From OFTM382 sp964352615 (GTDB lineage: Bacteria; Planctomycetota; Phycisphaerae; Phycisphaerales; UBA1924): a stretch of 64,000 bases of DNA. Shown piece after piece: positions 50,691 through 58,619 of this stretch; the first letter of the stretch is position 1, and each line of letters starts with the position of its first letter. The stretch lies in contig CAYGSG010000007.1 of NCBI GenBank assembly GCA_964352615.1, forward strand, positions 1-64,000, written 5' to 3'. The notes beneath the pieces were generated by a model. That model was not told the origin of the DNA. It worked only from the letters and a program-made list of their open reading frames with translations, and did not search any database. The position numbers were made by a program, and so were the translations under genes.

Positions 50691-51806
50691 TCAGAACCCG
50701 CCGGACTTGTTCGTCAGGAACACGAGATCGTCCGAGTTCACCTCGCCGTCGCGGTTGAAGTCGGCCTTGCGTTCGCCCTTGCTGACCGCGTCGGCTGCGA
50801 TGGCCAATTCGCTGGCGTCGATCGTGCCGTCGCGGTTGGCATCGACCCAGCTCTGCCCGCGCTGGCCACGGTCGCTGCGGTCCCCACGAGGCCCGCGCTT
50901 GCTGCGCATCGCATCGCCCGCAGCCTTTCGCTCGGTCTCGTCGAGCTTGCCATCGCCGTCGGCGTCAAACTTCTCAAGAAGCTGCGCCTTCATCGCTTCG
51001 CGGTCCTGGCCGAACGAAGCTCGGCCCTGGCGCCCCTCGCCGCCACGACTCTTGCGCATGGCCTCGCCCGCAGCCTTGCGCTCGGTCTCGTCGAGCTTGC
51101 CGTCGCCGTCGGTGTCAAACTTTTCGAGCATCTGCGCCTTCATCGCCTCGCGGCCTTCAGCGCCTTGTGGGCCTTGCGGGCCTCTGCGTGCCTGATCGCC
51201 TCGCTGCCCGTGCTGTGGACCCATCCCGAACCCGCCGGTGATCTCCGCGATCAGGGGCCTGGCCGCCTCGCCCGCTGCCTTGCGCTCTTCGCCGGTCAGC
51301 TTGCCATCGCCGTCGGCATCAAACTTGGTGAGAAGATCAGCCTTCATGGCCTCCATCTTCTCTTTGATGCTCGCCTTCATCGCAGCGGTCTCATCCTCGT
51401 TCAGTTCGCCGTCGGCGTCGAGGTCGTACTTCTTGATGAACGCGGCCTTCTTGGCTTCCATGTGCGCCTTGACGGCTTCGCGTTCGGTCTCGCTCAGCTG
51501 GCCGTCGCCGTCGGTATCGAACTGCTTGAGCAGCTCAGGGTCCATGCGGGGCGCATCGCCCCGCTGACCGCGCCGGCCTTCTGCGCCCTCAGCGCCGCGA
51601 CGCTGGGGGCCCCGATCGCCGAAGCGGGCGGGGCGGTCGCGTTCCGCGCCGTCCAGCACGAAGGGCTTGGTGTCCGGGCCTCGCAAAGCCCCGTCACGCC
51701 CGCCCTCACGGGGGGCGTCGCTCTGGGCGCTGGCTCCCATCGCCAGACCCGCCACCAGCACGATCATCAGATGCTTGCCCATTGACCCGTTCAGTTGCTT
51801 GTTCAT
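50691..51806 (-). CDS. Exported EF-hand calcium-binding protein, 371 aa
   Basis: Signal peptide (HLMIVLVAGLAMGASAQ), then a Gly/Arg-rich segment and a series of EF-hand loops: DTDGDGQLSETE, DLDADGELNEDE, DADGDGKLTGEE, DTDGDGKLDETE, DADGDGKLDETE and DANRDGTIDASE, ending with DFNRDGEVNSDDL, which has a dockerin-like look. Several loops share the tail ERKAAGEAM, so they arose by internal duplication. It is probably a secreted or periplasmic calcium binder, a protein type common in planctomycetes. It starts at ATG 51806 and diverges from the TM2 gene across 183 bases. Confidence 0.92.
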   Translation of the reverse strand: MNKQLNGSMGKHLMIVLVAGLAMGASAQSDAPREGGRDGALRGPDTKPFVLDGAERDRPARFGDRGPQRRGAEGAEGRRGQRGDAPRMDPELLKQFDTDGDGQLSETEREAVKAHMEAKKAAFIKKYDLDADGELNEDETAAMKASIKEKMEAMKADLLTKFDADGDGKLTGEERKAAGEAARPLIAEITGGFGMGPQHGQRGDQARRGPQGPQGAEGREAMKAQMLEKFDTDGDGKLDETERKAAGEAMRKSRGGEGRQGRASFGQDREAMKAQLLEKFDADGDGKLDETERKAAGDAMRSKRGPRGDRSDRGQRGQSWVDANRDGTIDASELAIAADAVSKGERKADFNRDGEVNSDDLVFLTNKSGGF

Positions 51807-51989
51807 GGCCGTTGTCCCTTCTCACAGCCCAGAACGGGCCGCGGATGTGTTCGTCTGTACCGCCCTCCAACGCACCCTTTGTATCGGTATTGCATCGCCC
51901 GAGGGCCATTCAGCCTCCCATACGGCCTGCTGGGGCAGAATCCGACGCCTCGATTTCCCAATACCAAGCCAGAGAGGACGGTTTTTGCG

Positions 51990-52238
51990 ATGTACACCCC
52001 CAAGTCTGCTGGTTGGGCCTATCTGCTCTGGTGCCTGTGTCTGGTCGGTTTTTGCGGCATCCACCGCTTCTACGCGGGCAAATGGCTCTCGGGCCTCATC
52101 TGGTTCTTCACCTTCGGCCTGCTGGGCATCGGCCAACTCATCGACCTGCTGCTCATCAACGGCATGATCAACAGCTCCAACCTGCGGTCCTACGTCCACA
52201 GCCACGCCTGCGACCGCCACCAGATGGCCTACGCCTGA
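51990..52238 (+). CDS. TM2-domain membrane protein, 82 aa
   Basis: Two membrane helices separated by a short turn: WAYLLWCLCLVGFCGIHRFYAGKW and GLIWFFTFGLLGIGQLIDLLLI. The GIHRFYAGK and GIGQLIDL phrases are those of the TM2 family (Pfam TM2). The N-terminal YTPKSAG and C-terminal His/Asp-rich tail are short. It starts at ATG 51990 with GAGAGG about 12 bases upstream. Molecular role unknown. Confidence 0.88.
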   Translation: MYTPKSAGWAYLLWCLCLVGFCGIHRFYAGKWLSGLIWFFTFGLLGIGQLIDLLLINGMINSSNLRSYVHSHACDRHQMAYA

Positions 52239-52293
52239 TCTCTTCGACTCGCTCCTTGCGGCATCACCCGGTTTGGCCGCGTACCGTTGGCCG

Positions 52294-52632
52294 ATGGGCA
52301 GAACTCGGCACGTCATCCTGATGAACGCACCCGCCGAGGATGCCCCGCCCGTCACCCCCGGAACCACGTGCGAACCCCTGGGCAAGCCCGCCGACGTGCT
52401 CGCGGTGCTCGCCCGCTTCAACACCGCCCCCGACGGCTCAGCGGGCTCGATGGGCATCGACCGTCTCTACGGGCCGGGCTTTATCGCCGAGATCCCTACG
52501 AGCCTCGATCAGCTCAGCCAGCTCATGGTCCACATCGACGACGACGAGACCGCATGGCCCGTCATGCAAAGGCTCTGCAAAGAGACCGGCTGGGCCATGT
52601 GCGATATGGAATCGGGCCGACGCTTCATCTGA
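52294..52632 (+). CDS. Hypothetical protein, 112 aa
   Basis: Soluble protein of mixed structure. Recognisable features are IDRLYGPGFIAEIPTSLDQLSQLMVHIDDDETAWPVMQRLC, which reads like a conserved small domain (residues 55-95), and a final GWAMCDMESGRRFI. No family name is certain. Starts are possible at 52294 and 52321. It lies 43 bases before the FmdB-like gene on the same strand, so they may be co-transcribed. Confidence 0.6.
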   Translation: MGRTRHVILMNAPAEDAPPVTPGTTCEPLGKPADVLAVLARFNTAPDGSAGSMGIDRLYGPGFIAEIPTSLDQLSQLMVHIDDDETAWPVMQRLCKETGWAMCDMESGRRFI

Positions 52633-52675
52633 TCCCCCACGCACTCTCCCCGTGCGCACCAACGGAGCACGCCAC

Positions 52676-52972
52676 ATGCCCACCTACGTCTATCAGGTTC
52701 TCGACAAAGCCGGCGAGGGCACCAACGAGCACTTCGAGGTCGTTCAGACCATGAGCGACAAGCCTCTTACCAAGCACCCCGAAGACGGCCGGCCCGTACG
52801 ACGAGTGCCGTGCGCTCCGACCATTCTCGGCAAGTGGTCCGACACCAAGGGCGCCAGCTCCCTGAGCAATAAGAACCTCGACCGCATGGGCTTCACCAAG
52901 TACGAGCGCAAGGGCGACGGCCACTTCGAGAAGTCCGCGGGCAAAGGCCCCAACACGCTCAACGCCGACTGA
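52676..52972 (+). CDS. FmdB-like regulatory protein lacking zinc cysteines, 98 aa
   Basis: The start MPTYVYQVLDKAGEGTNEHFEVVQTMSDKPL follows the FmdB pattern (MPTYEY...C..CG..FE..Q.MSD.PL), but the CxxC pair is replaced by VLDKAG, and the second pair is replaced by HPEDG, leaving one Cys at APC in VRRVPCAPT. No zinc ribbon can form in the normal way. The C-terminal half is basic (KYERKGDGHFEKSAGK). It starts at ATG 52676 after GGAGCACGCC and is followed 31 bases later by the Old Yellow Enzyme gene. Confidence 0.75.
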   Translation: MPTYVYQVLDKAGEGTNEHFEVVQTMSDKPLTKHPEDGRPVRRVPCAPTILGKWSDTKGASSLSNKNLDRMGFTKYERKGDGHFEKSAGKGPNTLNAD

Positions 52973-53003
52973 CCGCCGACATCCCTACAGAGAAAGACCG
53001 CCC

Positions 53004-54131
53004 ATGAGCGCGCACCCCGCCCTCTCCAGCGCCATCGCCTTCGGCGAGATCAACGCGCCCAACCGCGTGTTCATGGCCCCGCTCACCCGCTGCCGAAGCG
53101 AGCAGCCGGGCGACATCCCGTGGGAACTCAACGCCGAGTACTACCGCCAGCGAGCCTCCTCGGGCCTCATCATCAGCGAGGCCACCCAGATCAGCCCCCA
53201 AGGCAAGGGCTACGCCTTCACCCCCGGCATCCACTCACCAGAACAAGTCGAGGGCTGGAAACTGGTCACCAAAGCTGTTCACGAGCGGGGCGGACGCATC
53301 TTCTGCCAGCTCTGGCACGTCGGACGCATCAGCCACGTTGACTTGCAACCCAACGGCCAGGCCCCCGTCGCGCCCTCGGCTCAGCGTGCGGAGTCCAAGA
53401 CGTTCACCTCCGCGACTTCGGGCCGGGTCGATGTCTCCATGCCGCGCGCGCTCGAGACCACTGAACTGCCCGGCATCGTCGAGCAGTACCGCTCGGCCGC
53501 TGCCAACGCCAAGGCTGCGGGCTTTGACGGGGTCGAGATTCACGGCGCCAACGGCTACCTGCTCGACCAGTTCACACGCGACGGCACCAACCTCCGAAGC
53601 GACGATTTCGGTGGCTCCATCGCCAACCGCCTCCGCCTGCCCTTGCAGGTCGCCAAGGCGGTCTGCGAAATCTGGGGACCGGGCCGAGTCGGCTACCGGG
53701 TCAGCCCCATGGGCGGCACCGGCGACCTCAAGGACTCCACCCCCGACCAGACGTTCGGCCAGCTCGCATCCCAGCTCGGCGCGCTGCACCTCGCGTACAT
53801 CCACGCGGTCGAGGCGTTCCGCACCTACGAGCGCAACGACGAGAACGAACGCATCCATGCGCGCATCAACGAGCGGTTCAAGTCAGCAGGCGGCGGCATC
53901 TACATAGGCAACGGCGGCCTTACACCCGACGTAGCCGAGGCTCGCATCAAGCAGGGCCTCGCCGATGCCATCGCCTTTGGCGAGTTGTACATCGCTAATC
54001 CCGACCTCGCCGAGCGCATCGCTCTAGGCGGGCCGTACAACAAGCCCGATCCCGAGACCTACTACGCGGGCGACGCGGGCATAGAAACCGGCTACACCGA
54101 TTACCCGTCGCTCGAACAGGCGAACGCCTAA
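53004..54131 (+). CDS. Alkene reductase, Old Yellow Enzyme family, 375 aa
   Basis: FMN enzyme that reduces activated C=C bonds with NAD(P)H. TIM-barrel motifs are present: NRVFMAPLTRCRSEQPG, ISEATQISPQGKGYAFTPGIHS, CQLWHVGRISHVDLQPNG, the substrate-binding His/Asn of EIHGANGYLLDQF, NLRSDDFGGSIANR and YIGNGGLTPDVAEARI. The catalytic-type Tyr/His positions and FMN-contacting residues are conserved, so it should be functional. It ends on TAA four bases inside the convergent ligase gene. Physiological substrate unknown. Confidence 0.95.
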   Translation: MSAHPALSSAIAFGEINAPNRVFMAPLTRCRSEQPGDIPWELNAEYYRQRASSGLIISEATQISPQGKGYAFTPGIHSPEQVEGWKLVTKAVHERGGRIFCQLWHVGRISHVDLQPNGQAPVAPSAQRAESKTFTSATSGRVDVSMPRALETTELPGIVEQYRSAAANAKAAGFDGVEIHGANGYLLDQFTRDGTNLRSDDFGGSIANRLRLPLQVAKAVCEIWGPGRVGYRVSPMGGTGDLKDSTPDQTFGQLASQLGALHLAYIHAVEAFRTYERNDENERIHARINERFKSAGGGIYIGNGGLTPDVAEARIKQGLADAIAFGELYIANPDLAERIALGGPYNKPDPETYYAGDAGIETGYTDYPSLEQANA

Positions 54132-55528
54132 CCGTTGGCGTCCGCGAGCACCCTTGGCCGATTGGGCAGCCTCAGCACGACGAGCACGGCGAACAGTGCG
54201 CACGTCTGCGTGTTCAAATGGAACGGGTCGAACGCGCTGACCAGCCCCAGCCCAAGCAGCGCGAACATTGGCCCATCGCGGTAGCCAGCCACGCCGTCAC
54301 CCGGCTCGTAACGCCCCGCGCTCGATATCGCAGACGCGTACAACAGCAGCACCAGCCCGAGCCCGATGAACCCGCCCGTCGCTGCAACGTGCAAAAGCCC
54401 GTTGTGCGCATGGGCATGCACGCCCACAGGCCCGCCGGTTGCCCCCCCTGGCCCCTCAACATGGTCAAGCACCCACCGCTTGTACCCGCCGGTGCCCACG
54501 CCATGCACCGGCGCGCTGCCCCACGCCTCGGCGGCCCAAATCGCCATCCCGATGCGCGCGCCGGTGTCGGTCGTGAAGTCACGCTCATCGATCGCCCGGT
54601 TGATCTCGGTCCACGCCGACTCGACGCGCTGCGAAAGCCCGCTGCCGCCAGCCACAACGCCCACCCCAGCCGCCGATGCGCCGAGGATCAGTACCAGCGC
54701 CACGGCAGCGCCGCCGACGGCAAGCCGGTTCTTCGACTTCCACCACCAGCGCAGCGCGACCAAACCGACGAGTCCCATCGCAGCGAGCCAGGCGCCGCGC
54801 GTGCCCGTCGCCACGATGCCCGCCACCGCCGCAGCGCTGCCGAGCACACCAGCCAGCCGCCAGCCGCCGCGCCCCCACGCCGCTGCGGGCAGGTGCAAGC
54901 CGAGCAACCCAACCAGCAGCGTGCCCCCCACCACCGGGTCCCACCAGCCGCTCCACCGCCCGGGCATGCGGTTCCAGCGGAGCGACGGCTCATCGATCAG
55001 CACACCGACGCCGTGCATGACTTGCGTCACCTGCCCGATGTGCAGCCCGATCGCGACCGCTGCCAGCAGCAGCACCCGGTGTTGCATCAGGGGCCAGAGC
55101 ATCAGCCCCAGCGCCGACCACCGGACCAACGCCAGTTCATCGAGCCCCAGCGCACGATCGGGCGACCACAGCAACCCGAGCAGTCCCCACACCACCGCGA
55201 GCAGCCAAAGGCCAGCCGTTGTGCACGCCAGCAGGCTGCCCCACGTTCGCCAATACCGATGCAATCGAATGATCGCAGACGTGCCCGCGGGCACCAGCGC
55301 CAGCTCGGCCATGCTCGTCGGCCCCCCAAGCATCGCGCACGTCGTCACGCCACAAAGCAGATGCACCGAGTAGCCCAGCGGGTCGATTCGTCGCTGGGCC
55401 TCAAAGTGCCGCTCGCCCGGCCGGGTCCGAGCGCCCAGCCGAGCCCCGAGCCTGCCAAAGGCCGCCAGCCTGCCCAAAGGGGCAGACCCAACAGGCAGGT
55501 TCGGCTTGGCTTGCGGGGTGGTGGTCAT
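54128..55528 (-). CDS. O-antigen-ligase-like polytopic membrane protein, 466 aa
   Basis: A protein with about ten membrane helices (LALVPAGTSAIIRLHRY, GSLLACTTAGLWLLAVVWGLLGLLW, VGGTLLVGLLGLHLPAAAW, LAAMGLVGLVALRWWW). The large periplasmic loop contains TDTGARIGMAIWAAEAWGSAPVHGVGTGGYKRWV and ends with HAHAHNGLLHVAATGGFIGLGLVLLL, the HN motif placement of the Wzy_C/O-antigen ligase superfamily (WaaL-like). It probably handles lipid-linked glycans at the cell surface. Acceptor and donor are unknown. The first 50 residues are basic and non-membrane. Divergent from the next gene across 223 bases without genes. Confidence 0.85.
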   Translation of the reverse strand: MTTTPQAKPNLPVGSAPLGRLAAFGRLGARLGARTRPGERHFEAQRRIDPLGYSVHLLCGVTTCAMLGGPTSMAELALVPAGTSAIIRLHRYWRTWGSLLACTTAGLWLLAVVWGLLGLLWSPDRALGLDELALVRWSALGLMLWPLMQHRVLLLAAVAIGLHIGQVTQVMHGVGVLIDEPSLRWNRMPGRWSGWWDPVVGGTLLVGLLGLHLPAAAWGRGGWRLAGVLGSAAAVAGIVATGTRGAWLAAMGLVGLVALRWWWKSKNRLAVGGAAVALVLILGASAAGVGVVAGGSGLSQRVESAWTEINRAIDERDFTTDTGARIGMAIWAAEAWGSAPVHGVGTGGYKRWVLDHVEGPGGATGGPVGVHAHAHNGLLHVAATGGFIGLGLVLLLYASAISSAGRYEPGDGVAGYRDGPMFALLGLGLVSAFDPFHLNTQTCALFAVLVVLRLPNRPRVLADANG

Positions 55529-55751
55529 GGAAGCCAGCGATCATCGCCCCTGAGGCCCAGGCCTGCAACGCGGCCGGGAATGTCCTAACATAATGCAAAC
55601 TGCAAAATCCGAGCGAACCGAGCGAAAACCTTGGCCGTCTCACCTGTATAGAAAGGTGGCGAGCCCGCATCGCCGATCTGTGCATGTAGGCTGGAAATTG
55701 CCAGCAGGCCGGGCACTTGGCCCAGCCGGTCCGCCCAAAGGGAGTCTCACG

Positions 55752-57530
55752 ATGGACGACATCCGCCGCGTGGTTAAGGTTGCTTCCCGCCGACTGCTCA
55801 TGATCGATCTCATCGGCTCGGCGGCGTGGGCGCTGACCATCGTCACGCTCGTGCTGCTGATTACGCTGCTGGCCGATCGCCTGATGGCGCTGTCGCTGCC
55901 TTGGGCCGACATCGCGCTGTGGGCTGCGGGCGCGGGTGCCTTGGGTGCTTTGGCCTGGGCATTTGCCACGCGCGCACGCGAGGCCGAGGTCGCCCGCGTG
56001 CTCGATGAGAAGGCCGAACTGCGCGAATCGCTCAGCACGGCGCTCACGGTGGAAAGCGCGACCGATCCGTGGTCGCAGGCCGTGGTGGCCAGCGCCATCG
56101 CCAAGGCCAAGCGTGTGGTGGTGCGCGATGCGCTGCCCATCGAGGGCCCGCGTTTCTGGCAGGTGCCTCTGGCCTCGCTGCTCGCGTTCACCGTGCTCTG
56201 GTTCCTGATGCCCACGATGGACCTGCTGGGTAAGCAAGCCGAGCAGCAGGCCATCGCCGACTCCGAGAGCGAGATTCAGGAAGCCAAGACCGACGCGACC
56301 AGCGCACTCGAGAAGACCCGCGCCATCCTCGCCAAGTCCAACGTGGATCTTGGCTCGCTCGAAGCCGACGCCCTTGAACTCACCAGCAACGAGCTCGATG
56401 AACAGAAGACCGCAGCCGATGTTCGCAACGTCGCCATGCGCAAGCTCACGAGCCTCACCCAAGAACTCGACGACAAGCTCAACAGCAAGGACTCCAAGGC
56501 CACCAAGTCGCTCGAAACCATGCTCCGCCAGATGCGAACGCCCGGCCAAGGCCCGCTGACCGACCTCGCCCGCGACCTCGCACGGGGCGACATGAAGGGC
56601 GCCAAGGCCAAGCTCGAAGAACTCAAGAAGAACCTCGAAGACGGCTCGCTTAGCAAGGAGCAACAAGACGCCCTCGCCAAGCAGCTCGACAACGTCGCGG
56701 GCCAGCTCGAGAACCTCGCCCAGCAGCGCAGCGACCTCGAACAAGCGCTCCGTCAGGCGGGCATGAGCGCCGAGCAGGCATCGCAGGCCGCCAACGGAAG
56801 CCAAGAAGATCTGCAGAAGGCCATCGAGCAGATGCAGAACATGTCTGCTGAGCAAAAACAACAGCTCCAACAGCAGGCACAAGCAGCCCAGCAGGCAGCC
56901 CAGCAAGCCCAGAACATGAGCCAGGCCATGCAGGGCATGTGCCAGGCCATGCAGCAGGGCGATTCCCAGCAAATGCAGGACGCCATGCAGAACATGAGCG
57001 GCCAGCTCAGCAACATGGAAATGGCCCAGCAGGACATGCAGGCGATGGACCAAGCCATGCAGCAGGCCATGCAGCAACTCAGCCAACTCGGCCAGAGCTG
57101 CGGCCAGCAGGGCTGGGCTCAGGGCGGTCAGCCAAACCCGGGTCAGGGCCAAACCGGGCCGTGGTCCGCTGGCCAGTCCAAGAGCCAAGGCGCCGGCTCA
57201 GGCGGCCCCGGACAAGGCAACGGAAACGGCCCGGAGGCAGAGGCCGCCGACTTCATGACCGAGTCCATCAAGGCGCGCGTCAACAACCAGGGCGGGCCGA
57301 TCATCGGCTCGCGACTCGTCTTTGGCGATTCCATTCGCGGCGAGTCCGTGCAGGAGTTTGCCGGCGCCGTCGCCAAGGCCGCCGAAAGCGCCACCACCGA
57401 AGCGCTCGAAGAGCAACTCGTGCCCCGCGAGTACCACGAATCGGTCAAAGCATATTTCGGCAGGCTCGAACGCCAGGCTCAGCTCAACGCGGGCAAGCCC
57501 GCCGCCGAGCCAGCACCCAAGCCCGAGTAA
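55752..57530 (+). CDS. DUF4175-like coiled-coil membrane protein, 592 aa
   Basis: Shorter relative of the giant protein at 41207-44803. Two N-terminal membrane helices (ALTIVTLVLLITLLADRL, IALWAAGAGALGALAWAF) and a third (FWQVPLASLLAFTVLWFLMP) frame the start; then a long Ala/Glu/Lys coiled coil (220-430), a Gln/Met-rich tract (430-500, QAMQGMCQAMQQ) and a Gly/Gln/Pro linker. The C-terminus FMTESIKARVNNQGG, ending in LVPREYHESVKAYFGRLE, matches the terminal motif of planctomycete proteins of this type. GGGAG precedes ATG 55752. The next gene follows 12 bases after its stop. Confidence 0.85.
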   Translation: MDDIRRVVKVASRRLLMIDLIGSAAWALTIVTLVLLITLLADRLMALSLPWADIALWAAGAGALGALAWAFATRAREAEVARVLDEKAELRESLSTALTVESATDPWSQAVVASAIAKAKRVVVRDALPIEGPRFWQVPLASLLAFTVLWFLMPTMDLLGKQAEQQAIADSESEIQEAKTDATSALEKTRAILAKSNVDLGSLEADALELTSNELDEQKTAADVRNVAMRKLTSLTQELDDKLNSKDSKATKSLETMLRQMRTPGQGPLTDLARDLARGDMKGAKAKLEELKKNLEDGSLSKEQQDALAKQLDNVAGQLENLAQQRSDLEQALRQAGMSAEQASQAANGSQEDLQKAIEQMQNMSAEQKQQLQQQAQAAQQAAQQAQNMSQAMQGMCQAMQQGDSQQMQDAMQNMSGQLSNMEMAQQDMQAMDQAMQQAMQQLSQLGQSCGQQGWAQGGQPNPGQGQTGPWSAGQSKSQGAGSGGPGQGNGNGPEAEAADFMTESIKARVNNQGGPIIGSRLVFGDSIRGESVQEFAGAVAKAAESATTEALEEQLVPREYHESVKAYFGRLERQAQLNAGKPAAEPAPKPE

Positions 57531-57542
57531 GATTCTCTCGAC

Positions 57543-58595
57543 ATGCTTTACAGACTCGCGTTGCTGCTGATCGCCGGGCTGTTCGTGCAGGGCTGCGCGC
57601 GCCCAGCAAGTGACGAAGCCCCGCCGACGGTCACGCTCTACAGTTCCGTTGACGACTTCCTCCTCCGAGAGATCGTGGACGACTTCGAGACCCAGACCGG
57701 CATCACCGTCAGGCTCGTCGGCGACACCGAAGCCACCAAGACCACCGGGCTCATGCACCGCCTGCTCGCGGAGCGCGACCAACCAAGAGCCGACGTCTGG
57801 TGGTCGAGCGAACCCTTCGCCACCCAACGACTCGCAGATGAAGGCCTGCTCAGCACCATCCCCAAAGCCGTCCACGATGAGCTCGGTGAATGGCCAGCGG
57901 AGCTCGTCACCGAGCACTGGATCGGATTCGCGCTCCGCGCCCGCGTCATCGCCGTGCGCGCTGGCGAGATCGACGATCCCCCGACCTCGCTCCAAGCCCT
58001 GACCGATGAACGCTTCCGAGGACGCGTCGGCATCGCTAGGCCAGAGTTCGGCACCACCCGAGGACACGTCGCCGCCCTCGTTCACGCGTGCGGGCCAGAA
58101 GCCTTCGAAGCGTGGCTCAACGACATGAAGGCCAACGACCTCCGTGTCTACTCGAGCAACTCCGCCGTCGTCAGAGCGATCGCCCAGGGCGAAATCCTCC
58201 TCGCCCTCACCGACACCGACGACGTCTGGGTTGCCCAACGCAACAACTGGCCTGTCGAAGTCATCTATGAACAACCCTCACCCGACAGTCCCACCGGCTC
58301 TTCCCGCGTTGGTCTCTGCGATGCCGGCCCGATGCTCATCCCCAACACCGTCGCCCTCGTCAATGGTGGCCCCAACCCGGTCCAAGCCCAGGAACTCATC
58401 GAGTTCCTCCTTAGTGAACGAACCGAGCGACGCATCGCGCAGAGCGACTCACGCAATCTCCCCGTCCGACCAGCCCTCGCCGCTGAATTTGCCCAATGGG
58501 GGCCCGACGCTGGCGTCATGCACCCCGTTGCCCCCGTTGCTGCGAGCGTCCGCGAGGCGCTCGAAATCGTCGAGCGTGTGCTGGGCGGGCCTTGA
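57543..58595 (+). CDS. Solute-binding lipoprotein, iron-transport type (FbpA-like), 350 aa
   Basis: Lipobox LFVQGC at about residues 13-18 after a short signal. The mature part has the ferric-binding/ABC substrate-binding fold: TVTLYSSVDDFLLREIVDDFETQTGITV, AERDQPRADVWWSSEPFATQRL and RPEFGTTRGHVAALV. Such proteins deliver ferric iron or related substrates to an inner-membrane ABC transporter. No permease or ATPase gene lies on either side, so the partners must be elsewhere or the protein acts as an orphan. It is probably translated from the same transcript as the preceding gene. Confidence 0.85.
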   Translation: MLYRLALLLIAGLFVQGCARPASDEAPPTVTLYSSVDDFLLREIVDDFETQTGITVRLVGDTEATKTTGLMHRLLAERDQPRADVWWSSEPFATQRLADEGLLSTIPKAVHDELGEWPAELVTEHWIGFALRARVIAVRAGEIDDPPTSLQALTDERFRGRVGIARPEFGTTRGHVAALVHACGPEAFEAWLNDMKANDLRVYSSNSAVVRAIAQGEILLALTDTDDVWVAQRNNWPVEVIYEQPSPDSPTGSSRVGLCDAGPMLIPNTVALVNGGPNPVQAQELIEFLLSERTERRIAQSDSRNLPVRPALAAEFAQWGPDAGVMHPVAPVAASVREALEIVERVLGGP

Positions 58596-58619
58596 TGGCC
58601 TAGGCCCTACGATGATCCC

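Noticed and set aside
49389..51785. 798-codon open frame on the plus strand
   Set aside because: Shadow of the DUF58 and EF-hand genes; its repeats are the reverse of EF-hand codons.
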